Source of the DNA: Thermoanaerobaculia bacterium
GTDB lineage: Bacteria; Acidobacteriota; Thermoanaerobaculia; Multivoradales; J023
Assembly: GCA_028066595.1 (NCBI GenBank)
Contig: JALCBJ010000022.1
Coordinates: forward strand, 22,878-86,877
Length of the DNA: 64,000 nt
Direction of reading: 5' to 3'
The notes below the pieces were generated by a model. That model did not search any database and was not told the origin of the DNA. It saw nothing but the letters and a program-made list of their open reading frames with translations. This document shows, piece by piece, positions 45,537 to 53,963 of the stretch; positions within the stretch are counted from its first letter, which is position 1, and every line of letters starts with the position of its first letter. The translations under genes were made by a program, and so were the position numbers.

Positions 45537-46538
45537 CTAGTTCACGGCACCGACCTGTGCCGTGAACTCCGTCAACATCTCTGCGACGCCTTCCGGGTCG
45601 TCCAACATGAGCCAGTGCCCGGTACCTTCGGCCAGGCGGGTGGGAAGCTCGGGACGCAACCGGTGGAGACTGTACGGCAGATCGTTCCACGGCGTCACCA
45701 CAGAAGCCACGCGACCACCTGCACGCCGGTAGCGGTCCAGGCCCGCGAGAGGCGAGTCGTCGAGTCCCGCGAAGTAGGTATGGCGCAACACAGCTTGCGG
45801 GGTTCGCCGCAGATCGGCGAGCACTCTCTGCGCGACTTCGTCACGGGACGGTCCGAGGAACTGTCGAAAGTGTCCCTCCAGCTCCGCGTGGGCGTCGTCT
45901 TGCAGAGCTCGATCGAGGGATTCCCGATCGCTCTTCGGGATGTGGGTGAGATCGCCATTGGGATCGAGCAGGAGGAGGCCGGCGACGCGACGCGGATGCT
46001 TGCCAGCGTAGTCGAGCGCGGCGCTCGCCCCTAGACTGTGGGCTACCAAGACGAAGCTCCTCAGATCGAGCGCGTCGGCGGCGGCGGCCACGGCACCGGA
46101 CAAGCTGTCGAGGCTCGCATCGTCGCCCCACTCCGACTGCCCGTGACCTGGCAAGTCGACAGCTGCACATCGCACCCCTTCCCGGACCAGGCGATGGAAG
46201 AGTGGTGCCCAGTGCTCGGCACATCCCCCGAGGCCATGGACGAAGAGAACGACGGGTTCATCCCGTTCGTCTCCACTCGCTACGACCCGGATCGGTCCGG
46301 TCGGAGCCGGATGCCAGGCGACCGCGGTGCCCGGCGGAAGCTCGAAAGGCGATCGCATGCGATCACCCGCCGCGCCACGTCGGCGCTTCGTCACGTTGCC
46401 GGGTGCCTTCTCACTCGACCGCGCGATCCGTCCGGTCAACTGCTTCGGTCGATGACCCCTAGAGAACCATCGCGCGGCGGCGTAGCCTGCACCCGCACAG
46501 ACCAGGAGCTTGAAGAGCTTTGATCCAGCCCCCGCCAT
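45537..46538 (-). CDS. Alpha/beta hydrolase with N-terminal anchor
   Basis: 333 residues. An N-terminal hydrophobic/basic segment (about 8-30) precedes the hydrolase domain: 'VVLFVHGLGGCAEHWAPLF' (oxyanion), 'FVLVAHSLGASAALDYAGKH' (nucleophile elbow S), and 'EGTGHWLMLDDPEGVAEML' (catalytic His). It may be membrane-tethered. It is last in the kinase operon, five bases after the coiled-coil protein, with AGGGA as Shine-Dalgarno. Its stop codon sits inside a 12-bp-stem hairpin shared with the convergent gene. Confidence 0.85.
   Translation of the reverse strand: MAGAGSKLFKLLVCAGAGYAAARWFSRGHRPKQLTGRIARSSEKAPGNVTKRRRGAAGDRMRSPFELPPGTAVAWHPAPTGPIRVVASGDERDEPVVLFVHGLGGCAEHWAPLFHRLVREGVRCAAVDLPGHGQSEWGDDASLDSLSGAVAAAADALDLRSFVLVAHSLGASAALDYAGKHPRRVAGLLLLDPNGDLTHIPKSDRESLDRALQDDAHAELEGHFRQFLGPSRDEVAQRVLADLRRTPQAVLRHTYFAGLDDSPLAGLDRYRRAGGRVASVVTPWNDLPYSLHRLRPELPTRLAEGTGHWLMLDDPEGVAEMLTEFTAQVGAVN
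45539..45568. terminator. Perfect 12-bp-stem hairpin overlapping a stop codon
   Basis: AGTTCACGGCAC (45539-45550), loop CGACCT, GTGCCGTGAACT (45557-45568). It lies 11 bases past the plus-strand stop at 45527 and covers the last codons and stop of the minus-strand hydrolase (ending 45537), so one structure can end both transcripts. Confidence 0.7.
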
Positions 46539-46543
46539 GGCGC

Positions 46544-47827
46544 TCAGGTCCCTGGCTCGACGGCCGGAGGCTCGATTCCGGACTCGACCAAGGCCTCGGC
46601 CCAGATGGTACGCAGCTCCGGTGCGAGGAACTGAAGACTGGCGCGGCCGAGACTCGGTCCGCCACGCCTCACCGCCACCGACTCGAGCCCGGCAGCTTCA
46701 CCCAGATCGGCACGCAACTGATCGAACGCGGCATCTCCCGTTCTGCCGGCACTGACCCAGAGCTGGTGACGCGCGGCCGCTGCCAAGAGCAGCGCGTGAA
46801 AACGCTCCCGAGGCTCCAGTCTTTCCGCCGGCCGGCCCGCGGTCCTACCCAGACGCGCCTCGACTTCCGCCAACGCCGCGGCGTACTCCTGATCGAGGAA
46901 GCTCTGTGCTGCCTGCGTTAGCCACGTCGGAGGTGGTGTGGCCATGTTCTTCAGCTGGCGGACCGATTCGGCGATCTGACGCGACAAGTCGCGCATGCGT
47001 CGGGAGTTGCCGCTCGACTCGACGGTGCCGATCTCTTCCAGTAGATCCCGCAGACCCTGCGCTTGGAGAGCGAGCTCCGGTGGCAATGGCTCCAGTGCCT
47101 GAACAGCCCGCAGAGCCGCGCTGGCTTGCGCCTCGGCCTCGTCCAGATCACCCTGGGCACGGTCAGAGGCCGCCGAGACCTGTCCAGCCTTGGCCCGCGC
47201 ATCGGCTGCGATGGTCAACAGCTGGCTCGTAACCTGCGATGCGCTGTCCGCCGCTTCGCGGATCGGATCGAGTTGCTGATCGGAGCTGCCGCGAACCATC
47301 AACTGCTCTGCTTCCGCCAGCTTGGCCAGAGCCGCTTGGCGACGGTTCTCGAACGGTGCCCAATGGGCGGCCAACTCGGGGGATCCGCTCATCCGCGCCA
47401 GCGATGCGTCGGCTTCGCGCGCCTGCTCGGCCGCATCTTGGGCCTCTTGCAGCGCTTGTTCCAGCTGATCGAGGGCGTCACGGCAACGAGCCATCCGTTC
47501 GTTCAGATCGGGGGCATCGTTCGAATCGGGTGCGACACCCTGACTCTCCGACTCCTCGAACGACGTCATCGCGGCTCGGCAATCGCCCTGCTCCTGCAGC
47601 GCGACGCCCAGCCAATAGTGCGGCAGATAGTCCTTGACGAATGTCCGCTTGTCCTCTGCCGGATCCAGCCGTATCGCTTCTCGCAGCTTCTCTTCGACCC
47701 CGGACCAATCCCCCTCTTCCACCCGATCCATGGCTTCCTTGAACGCGTCACGGGCATCGGCCCAGATCGGCGACGCGGCGAGAACGAGGAATACGACCCA
47801 AGCGCCGGCGCGTGCCCGTCGTCTCAT
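46544..47827 (-). CDS. Exported helical/coiled-coil protein with TPR-like start
   Basis: 427 residues from the ATG at 47827, which overlaps the kinase stop (ATGA); a GTG at 47836 is an alternative. Signal peptide about 1-23 (A-S-P-I-W-A-D-A). Residues ~30-90 form TPR-like pairs ('AFKEAMDRVEEGDWSGVEEK', 'PHYWLGVALQEQGDCRAAMT'); ~110-320 is long alanine/glutamate-rich coiled coil. No enzyme motif. It may be a periplasmic adaptor read out by, or phospho-regulated through, the kinase upstream. Confidence 0.7.
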   Translation of the reverse strand: MRRRARAGAWVVFLVLAASPIWADARDAFKEAMDRVEEGDWSGVEEKLREAIRLDPAEDKRTFVKDYLPHYWLGVALQEQGDCRAAMTSFEESESQGVAPDSNDAPDLNERMARCRDALDQLEQALQEAQDAAEQAREADASLARMSGSPELAAHWAPFENRRQAALAKLAEAEQLMVRGSSDQQLDPIREAADSASQVTSQLLTIAADARAKAGQVSAASDRAQGDLDEAEAQASAALRAVQALEPLPPELALQAQGLRDLLEEIGTVESSGNSRRMRDLSRQIAESVRQLKNMATPPPTWLTQAAQSFLDQEYAAALAEVEARLGRTAGRPAERLEPRERFHALLLAAAARHQLWVSAGRTGDAAFDQLRADLGEAAGLESVAVRRGGPSLGRASLQFLAPELRTIWAEALVESGIEPPAVEPGT

Positions 47828-49845
47828 CGCCACCACCCCGCATCTTTGAAGTAGTCCGACGCCGTGGGCTGTGTGAACGGGGTCACGCAGGTGGCCGACT
47901 GCTCTGGCGTCACCTGGACTTCGCAGCGCTGCTCTTCATTGCCGTCGGCGTAACGCACGATCACGGTGTACTGCCCCGGTTCCAGGGGCAGATAGAGCGG
48001 CGTGAAAGCGTCTGGTGGTAGATCGACCACAAAACCGTCGGCATTGCTGACTTCGGTGACGGTGGCCCAAGGGGTGGACTGCACGACCAAGCCGGTCTCC
48101 GGTGGCGTTGCAGGAAGCTGCGGGGCTGGCGGCGTCTCGACGACGGGCACCGTTGGCTGTTCCTTCCGACCGCGCCCGAGCCACCAACCGATGACGACCG
48201 CCAGGACCGCCGCCACCGCGAAGGCACCGATGAGAATCGGCTTCGCTCCGCGGCCCGCTCGCGCCGGCCGGCCCGCCCCGCCCGCTGCCGTAGCCTGCAT
48301 GGCCTCGGTCGGCCGGCTCAACTCCGGATCCGCTCCGATGGCGGCCGGTGCAGGAAGATCCGGTAGCGGAGGCAGGACGGTAGCACGCGCCTCTTCGGAG
48401 GCAGACCGTGGGATCTCCACGGTGGGTCGCTCCGCATCGATCTCCTCGCGGTCTGACTGTGGCCGAACGCCGGAATCATCGCTCGTCTTGGCCACGCCAC
48501 GATGCCGATGGATGGTCTCCTCCAGCTGGGCCATGGCGGCTTCCAAGTCCCCAGCCTCCACGAGCTTGCTGATCTCGTGTGCACTCGTGCGTAGCTCTTC
48601 GGGAACTTCGGTCCCGGTGCTGTCGTCCTTCGCCTGAGCCTCGGGGATAGGGATTCGACGTGTCGCCACCGCATCGTCGACCTCGAAACCTCGCCCTGAA
48701 CCTCGATCGACATCCGTACCGGACTCATTCGCGGGTCGAGGCGTCACGGGCTGCGTGGCATCGAAGTCCCTTTCCGGCTCGGGGGAGTCGACCGCCTGAG
48801 TCCGGCTACCTACCGATTCTTCGAGCTTGGTGGGTTGCGTCACGGAACCCGCGCTGCGCCCATCCGTCGAACGACCCGCTGTCGACGGCTCGGTCTCGTC
48901 TCCCTGCGACAGAGCGTCCTCTTCGCTCTGCGACTCCACATCTTTTTCCGGTGACTCCGTGGGCAACCAGACTTCGGATAACGCCGGCCACTGACCTACG
49001 GCAGCTCCTTCGCGGATGGGAGCCAGCGCCTCGAGCACTTCGCGAAAGTCGGCGAATCGACCGGCAGGCTCCTTCTGCAGGCACTTGTGGACCCACTGTG
49101 ACAGCTCGAGCGGGCAACCCGGCCAAGCGTCGATCAGCTTCTTCGGCGCCTTGTAGAGGATCTGGTACACGAGTGCGGACAGGGTTTGTCCACGGAAGGG
49201 ACGATCCATCGTCAGGAGCTCGTAGGCCAGAACACCGAACGCGAAGATGTCGCCACGATGATCTACCTCGCCGCCTTTCACCTGCTCTGGTGGCAGGTAG
49301 CTGGCGGTACCCATGGTGACGCCTTTTTGGGTCAGCTGGCTCTCGTCGTGCGCCAACTTGGCGATGCCGAAGTCCATCAGCTTCACCTTGACCTCGGGCT
49401 CCACAGCCAGCACCCGGACGTTGGCCGGCTTGACGTCGCGATGGATGACACCCTGATCGTGAGCATAGGCCAGGGCACCCGCGATCTGCGCCAGGATGTC
49501 CAGCTTGCGCTGGCCGCTCCACGCTACGCGTTTCCGTATCAGATGGGAAAGATCGCGCCCCTCGAGGAACTCCTGCACCAAGTAGGGAGCGTCGTCCTCG
49601 AAACCGAAGGCATGCACCGCAACTACGTGATCATGCTCCAGCTTGCCGGCGATCTCGGCTTCTCGGTAGAAGCGCTGTCGAAGGTTGTCGTCGTCGACCG
49701 TACAGATCTTGATCGCGACGTCTCGTTTCAGGTACGGATCACGGCCTTTGTAGACGACGCCGAAGCTTCCCCTACCGATACGGCCGGTAACCTCGTACTG
49801 CCCGATCTTGTCGGGTCCCTCGGTGCTGGGATCGTAATCGCTCAC
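47824..49845 (-). CDS. Membrane Ser/Thr protein kinase (Hanks type) with PEGA-like periplasmic tail
   Basis: 673 residues. Kinase domain about 17-270: 'GRIGRGSFGVVYKG' (Gly loop), K46 in 'VAIKI', 'HRDVKPAN' (H135-R136-D137) and DFG at 158-160; all catalytic residues present. A long acidic/proline-rich linker (~285-540) holds a short helical segment, then one membrane helix (~555-575) and a beta-rich, PEGA-like domain ('VVQSTPWATVTEVSNADG', 'PLEPGQYTVIVRYADGNEEQ') in the periplasm. It senses an envelope signal and phosphorylates cytoplasmic targets. It heads the operon kinase, coiled-coil protein, hydrolase. Confidence 0.93.
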   Translation of the reverse strand: MSDYDPSTEGPDKIGQYEVTGRIGRGSFGVVYKGRDPYLKRDVAIKICTVDDDNLRQRFYREAEIAGKLEHDHVVAVHAFGFEDDAPYLVQEFLEGRDLSHLIRKRVAWSGQRKLDILAQIAGALAYAHDQGVIHRDVKPANVRVLAVEPEVKVKLMDFGIAKLAHDESQLTQKGVTMGTASYLPPEQVKGGEVDHRGDIFAFGVLAYELLTMDRPFRGQTLSALVYQILYKAPKKLIDAWPGCPLELSQWVHKCLQKEPAGRFADFREVLEALAPIREGAAVGQWPALSEVWLPTESPEKDVESQSEEDALSQGDETEPSTAGRSTDGRSAGSVTQPTKLEESVGSRTQAVDSPEPERDFDATQPVTPRPANESGTDVDRGSGRGFEVDDAVATRRIPIPEAQAKDDSTGTEVPEELRTSAHEISKLVEAGDLEAAMAQLEETIHRHRGVAKTSDDSGVRPQSDREEIDAERPTVEIPRSASEEARATVLPPLPDLPAPAAIGADPELSRPTEAMQATAAGGAGRPARAGRGAKPILIGAFAVAAVLAVVIGWWLGRGRKEQPTVPVVETPPAPQLPATPPETGLVVQSTPWATVTEVSNADGFVVDLPPDAFTPLYLPLEPGQYTVIVRYADGNEEQRCEVQVTPEQSATCVTPFTQPTASDYFKDAGWWR

Positions 49846-49875
49846 GCTGCGCGGATGATAGCAGCGAAGCCCTGC

Positions 49876-50457
49876 TCAACCATGTAAGCGGAGCCAGTAG
49901 AAAGCGCAGATCACGAGGCTATGGGTGATGGCCCCCCGACGCACGTGTTCCTCTATATCCCGGAGGGGCACCTCGACGACCTGGATGTGCTCCCCTTCGT
50001 CGGGCCGAGGCTCGTGCTCGTGCCGCGCGTCTTCGATCAACCAGGACGTACATCGGTTCGTTTGGATCGCCGGATTCGGATGGACGAGACCGATCGGCTC
50101 GGGTGCCGAGCCGACGTAGCCGGTCTCCTCGGCCAGCTCTCGGGCGGCCGCGTCCGCGGACGACTCCCCAGGATCCACCATGCCGCCCGGTACCTCGAGC
50201 GTGACTCGATCGAGACCGTGCCGGTACTGCTCCACCAACACCAGATTCCGATCTGAGGTCAAGGCGACGACATTGACCCAATCGGGTGCGTGAATCACCC
50301 GATAGGAGCCGACCCGGCCTGTTCGCGGTGACCTGCGATCAACCCGCTGCACTGAAAACACGTTGAAATCGTGCGGCTCACCGCTCCCGAGCGTAGGCCA
50401 GTCTGGCAGCGCCTTCGTCGGCAGAGTCTCGTTCAGAGTCGCGACCTTCTTCTTCAT
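49876..50457 (-). CDS. NUDIX hydrolase (ADP-ribose pyrophosphatase-like)
   Basis: 193 residues from the ATG at 50457. The Nudix box 'GGMVDPGESSADAAARELAEETGYVG' (split here as GGMVDPGE and RELAEETGYVG) fits Gx5Ex7REUxEExGU exactly. 'RVIHAPDWVNVVALTSDRN' and 'LVEQYRHGLDRVTLEVPGG' upstream are typical of ADP-ribose/NUDT5-like enzymes. It would hydrolyse ADP-ribose or a similar nucleoside diphosphate. It is divergent from the symporter at 50527 (69-bp spacer). Confidence 0.9.
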   Translation of the reverse strand: MKKKVATLNETLPTKALPDWPTLGSGEPHDFNVFSVQRVDRRSPRTGRVGSYRVIHAPDWVNVVALTSDRNLVLVEQYRHGLDRVTLEVPGGMVDPGESSADAAARELAEETGYVGSAPEPIGLVHPNPAIQTNRCTSWLIEDARHEHEPRPDEGEHIQVVEVPLRDIEEHVRRGAITHSLVICAFYWLRLHG

Positions 50458-50526
50458 CTTGGGCAACTTGTAGGACGTCGGGTCTTGCTTGCAGGAACGT
50501 TCACCATGCCGTAACGTCGCAGCGTC

Positions 50527-51825
50527 ATGCAAGAAGAAAACACGCCGGAGCGCAACGTACCATGGTTCCGAAAACTGCACTGGCAGATTCTCGTGGCCAT
50601 GGCCTTGGGCATCCTCGCCGGACGGATCGGCGGTACGGAGATCGTGCCGTACGTTGGTTGGCTCGGAACGCTCTTCGTCAGGTTACTGCGGATGATCATC
50701 GTGCCGCTGGTCCTGACCTCGATCATCACCGGCGTCGCGTCGGTCGGCGGTGGCCGGAGCCTGGGCCGACTCTTCGGAAAGACGCTCGGGTACTACGTCG
50801 CTACCAGCGCCCTGGCGGCCCTGACGGGGCTCCTGTTGGTGAACCTGATCCAGCCCGGCGCATCTGCCGACCTCGTGTCAGCAGAGAAGAGGGACCTGCC
50901 GGAACTGGAGTCAGCCGGGTCACCGATCGAGCTTCTGCTCGATATCGTGCCTCAGAACGTGATCGACGCGGCGGCCAAGGCCGACATGCTCGGTGTCATC
51001 TTCTTCTGTATCGCCTTCGGTATCGCGATCACCGGTCTTCCCGACGTCCATCGCAAGCCGCTCACGACGTTCTTCGATGCGGCGTTCCACGCGATGATGA
51101 GACTGACCGGCGGCATCATCATGGTGGCACCTCTAGGCGTCTTCGGGCTGATTACCCGCGTCGTCGGCGAGACCGGCTTCGATTCGTTCCGCGCCCTGGG
51201 TCTCTACATGGTGACCATCGCGTCTGGTCTGACGATTCACATGTTCGTCACGTTGCCGCTCATGCTCCTCTTGGTTGGCCGGATGCGACCGTCGGTCCAT
51301 TTCCGCAACATGACGGAGCCCCTGGCGATGGCATTCTCGACGAGCTCCTCGGGTGCCACGCTGCCGGTGACCCTGTCCGCCGTGGAGAAGAAGGTACGCG
51401 TGCCGAACAAGGTCTCGTCCTTCGTCCTACCCATGGGTGCGACCGTCAACATGGACGGCACGGCACTGTACGAATGCGCCGGAGTGCTCTTCATCGCTCA
51501 AGCCCTCGGCCAGAGCCTGTCGCTGGAGCAACAGATCATCGTCGTCGTGACGGCCCTCTTGGCGTCCATCGGTGCTGCAGCCGTACCATCCGCCGGGCTC
51601 GTCATCATCTTCCTGGTCCTCGAAGCGGTCGATTTACGGGGACCTGAAGTGGACGTGATCGTCGGCATGATGCTCGCGATCGACCGTCCGCTCGACATGT
51701 TCCGAACTGCCGTCAACGTGTTCAGCGACTCCTGCGGCGCGGCCATCATCGCGAAGTCCGAAGGGCATGACGAAGTCAATGCCCAGGTCGTCGGCGACGA
51801 CGATGTCTTCCTGGAGAACGACTGA
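50527..51825 (+). CDS. Dicarboxylate/amino acid:cation symporter (DAACS family)
   Basis: 432 residues with eight membrane helices and two re-entrant loops. 'MAFSTSSSGATLPVTLSAVE' is the serine-rich HP1 loop and 'ATVNMDGTALYECAGVLFIA' contains the NMDGT sodium/substrate motif of helix 7. It takes up glutamate, aspartate or C4-dicarboxylates with Na+ or H+. The SDR gene begins four bases after its stop, so they are co-transcribed. Confidence 0.94.
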   Translation: MQEENTPERNVPWFRKLHWQILVAMALGILAGRIGGTEIVPYVGWLGTLFVRLLRMIIVPLVLTSIITGVASVGGGRSLGRLFGKTLGYYVATSALAALTGLLLVNLIQPGASADLVSAEKRDLPELESAGSPIELLLDIVPQNVIDAAAKADMLGVIFFCIAFGIAITGLPDVHRKPLTTFFDAAFHAMMRLTGGIIMVAPLGVFGLITRVVGETGFDSFRALGLYMVTIASGLTIHMFVTLPLMLLLVGRMRPSVHFRNMTEPLAMAFSTSSSGATLPVTLSAVEKKVRVPNKVSSFVLPMGATVNMDGTALYECAGVLFIAQALGQSLSLEQQIIVVVTALLASIGAAAVPSAGLVIIFLVLEAVDLRGPEVDVIVGMMLAIDRPLDMFRTAVNVFSDSCGAAIIAKSEGHDEVNAQVVGDDDVFLEND

Positions 51826-51829
51826 TCCC

Positions 51830-52642
51830 ATGGGCTCCTTGCAACTGAAGCGTGTCTTGATCACCGGAGCCGCGGGCGGTCTCGGTCGTACGTTGGCAAA
51901 GCACTTCGCTGCCGAGGGCTGCGAGCTCGTACTCACCGACCTGCACGAAGAGCCGCTCGAAGCCACTCGTACCGAGCTCTCCCAATCGGGCACACGGTGC
52001 CGGGCCTATGTGCTCGATGTCACAGACGATGCGGCCATCCAAGACGTGCGCCGCCGAGTCCACGAGGACCTGGGTGCAGTGGACATTCTGGTGAACAACG
52101 CCGGCGTGGTCTTCGGTGGTCCGTTCCTCGAGGTTCCCTTGGAGCAGCACCGACTCACGTACCGGGTCAACGTGGAAGGTGTAGTCGCCATGACCCATGC
52201 CTTCCTTCCCGATCTCATGGAGTCGTCTCGGGGACATCTGACCTTCATCGCCAGCGCTTCGGGCTTCATCGGGTTGCCCAACGGCTCGACCTACGCTTCC
52301 TCGAAGTGGGCGGTCATCGGGTTCGCCGAATCGATCCGCGCGGAATTGAAGGCCCGAGGCACACGGCACGTGGGCGTGACCACCGTGTGCCCCACCTATA
52401 TCGACACCGGCATGTTCACGGGCGCCAAGCCACCAAAGACAGCGAAGATGCTGGATCCCGACGAGATCGCCAAGAAGATCGTCGAGGCGGTGCGCAAGGA
52501 ACAGATCTGGGTGCTCGAGCCCTGGATCGTCAAAGTGACACCGTTTATCAAGAATTGCCTACCCACCAAAATCGCTGATTTCGTGGCCGATGCCTTCGGC
52601 GCCTCCAGCTCGATGGACCAGTGGCAGGGTCACGGGTCGTGA
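51830..52642 (+). CDS. Short-chain dehydrogenase/reductase
   Basis: 270 residues from the ATG at 51830. 'VLITGAAGGLGRTLAKHFAA' is the cofactor TGxxxGxG, 'DILVNNAGVVFGG' the NNAG motif, S in 'FIASASGFIGLPNGS' and 'YASSKWAVIG' the catalytic Ser/Tyr/Lys. 'TVCPTYIDTGMFTG' follows as in classical SDRs related to retinol and 3-oxoacyl reductases. NAD(P)-dependent, cytoplasmic or membrane-associated; substrate unknown. It overlaps the TraB gene by GTGA. Confidence 0.93.
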   Translation: MGSLQLKRVLITGAAGGLGRTLAKHFAAEGCELVLTDLHEEPLEATRTELSQSGTRCRAYVLDVTDDAAIQDVRRRVHEDLGAVDILVNNAGVVFGGPFLEVPLEQHRLTYRVNVEGVVAMTHAFLPDLMESSRGHLTFIASASGFIGLPNGSTYASSKWAVIGFAESIRAELKARGTRHVGVTTVCPTYIDTGMFTGAKPPKTAKMLDPDEIAKKIVEAVRKEQIWVLEPWIVKVTPFIKNCLPTKIADFVADAFGASSSMDQWQGHGS

Positions 52643-53922
52643 GCGGTCCCGCGACGAACGCGGAGGCGAGCGACAAGTCCGAGCCCGAGATGTCCCGCCC
52701 CGGTGCGGACTCCGCGACCGAGCCGGAAGCCACCGGCGCCGATGCCCGCGACTATCCCGGCGAGGTCCGAATTCTCGAGCTCGACGGCCGACGCATCGTG
52801 CTCGTCGGTACGGCCCACGTGTCCCGGGGATCAGTCGATCTGGTTCGACGGGTCATCCGACAGGAAAAGCCTGACCGTGTCTGCGTCGAGCTCGATCAGC
52901 GACGCTACGACGCCCTGTCGAATCCCCAAGATTTCGCTCAACTCGACCTGAAGGAAGTCATTCGTCGTAAGCAGCTCACGACGCTGATGGTCAACCTCTT
53001 CCTCGGCGCATACCAGAAGCGACTGGGTGCCGAGTTGGGAGTGCAACCCGGCCAGGAGTTGATGGAAGCCACCAAGGTCGCGGAGGAAATGGGGCTTCCC
53101 ATCGAGCTGTGTGATCGCGACGTACGCGTCACGCTACGTCGGGCGACCCACGCGACGCCGTTTTTCCGCAGACTCTGGCTGCTGGCAGAGATGATCGCTT
53201 CGATCTTCGACGCGCCGGAGATCTCCGAAGAAGACCTCGAGAAACTCAAGGAGCAAGATGTCCTCAACGAGTTGATGAACCAACTCGGAGAGCAGCATCC
53301 AGCGCTCAAACGAGTCCTGATCGACGAGCGTGACGCGTATCTGTCCCACAAGATCGCACAGGCGGAGGGTGACTCTCTGGTGGCGGTCGTCGGGGCCGGC
53401 CACCTTCATGGCATCGTCGAAGCGCTGGAGGCGAGACGGGAAGCCGATCTCGAGACACTCGACCAGATACCACCGCTGTCTCACTGGTGGAAGGTAGCCG
53501 GATGGGGAATCCCTGCACTGATCCTGGGGGGCATCGCCTGGATCGGGTACCGGCAGGGCATTGCCGAAGCGGGTGACAATCTCCTGTTCTGGACCCTGGC
53601 GAACGGCATCCCCGCCTCCCTGGGTGCGCTCCTCGCCTGGGCCCATCCCTTCACGATCCTGGCCGCGTTCGTCGCCGCGCCGATCACCAGCCTGACGCCA
53701 GTGATCGGTGCCGCTTACGTCACAGCTTTCGTACAGGCCTGGGTAGCGCCGCCGAAAGTAGCCGAGTTCCAATCGTTCTCCGACGACGTGGGCTCGGTGA
53801 AGATGTGGTGGAAGAACCGCTTGCTCAAGATCTTCACGGCGTACCTGCTACCCGGGCTGGGTAGCATGATCGGTTCCGTGGTCGGTGGCGGCAAGATCCT
53901 GGCCAGCCTCTTCGGCGGCTGA
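52639..53922 (+). CDS. TraB-family membrane protein
   Basis: 427 residues with the GTG at 52639 overlapping the SDR stop (GTGA); a GTG at 52621 is also open. 'RRIVLVGTAHVSRGSVDLV' and 'VAVVGAGHLHGIVEALEA' are the two conserved TraB/GumN motifs with Gly, His and Glu thought to build a metalloprotease-like site; 'VCVELDQRRYDAL' lies between. Three or four membrane helices (about 285-400) follow. The TraB family includes pheromone-shutdown and predicted Tiki-like proteases; activity here is untested. Confidence 0.88.
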   Translation: MSGPATNAEASDKSEPEMSRPGADSATEPEATGADARDYPGEVRILELDGRRIVLVGTAHVSRGSVDLVRRVIRQEKPDRVCVELDQRRYDALSNPQDFAQLDLKEVIRRKQLTTLMVNLFLGAYQKRLGAELGVQPGQELMEATKVAEEMGLPIELCDRDVRVTLRRATHATPFFRRLWLLAEMIASIFDAPEISEEDLEKLKEQDVLNELMNQLGEQHPALKRVLIDERDAYLSHKIAQAEGDSLVAVVGAGHLHGIVEALEARREADLETLDQIPPLSHWWKVAGWGIPALILGGIAWIGYRQGIAEAGDNLLFWTLANGIPASLGALLAWAHPFTILAAFVAAPITSLTPVIGAAYVTAFVQAWVAPPKVAEFQSFSDDVGSVKMWWKNRLLKIFTAYLLPGLGSMIGSVVGGGKILASLFGG

Positions 53923-53963
53923 GCTCCAGCCTCAACGAGGCCGGCGATAGACTCGTCACCGGC

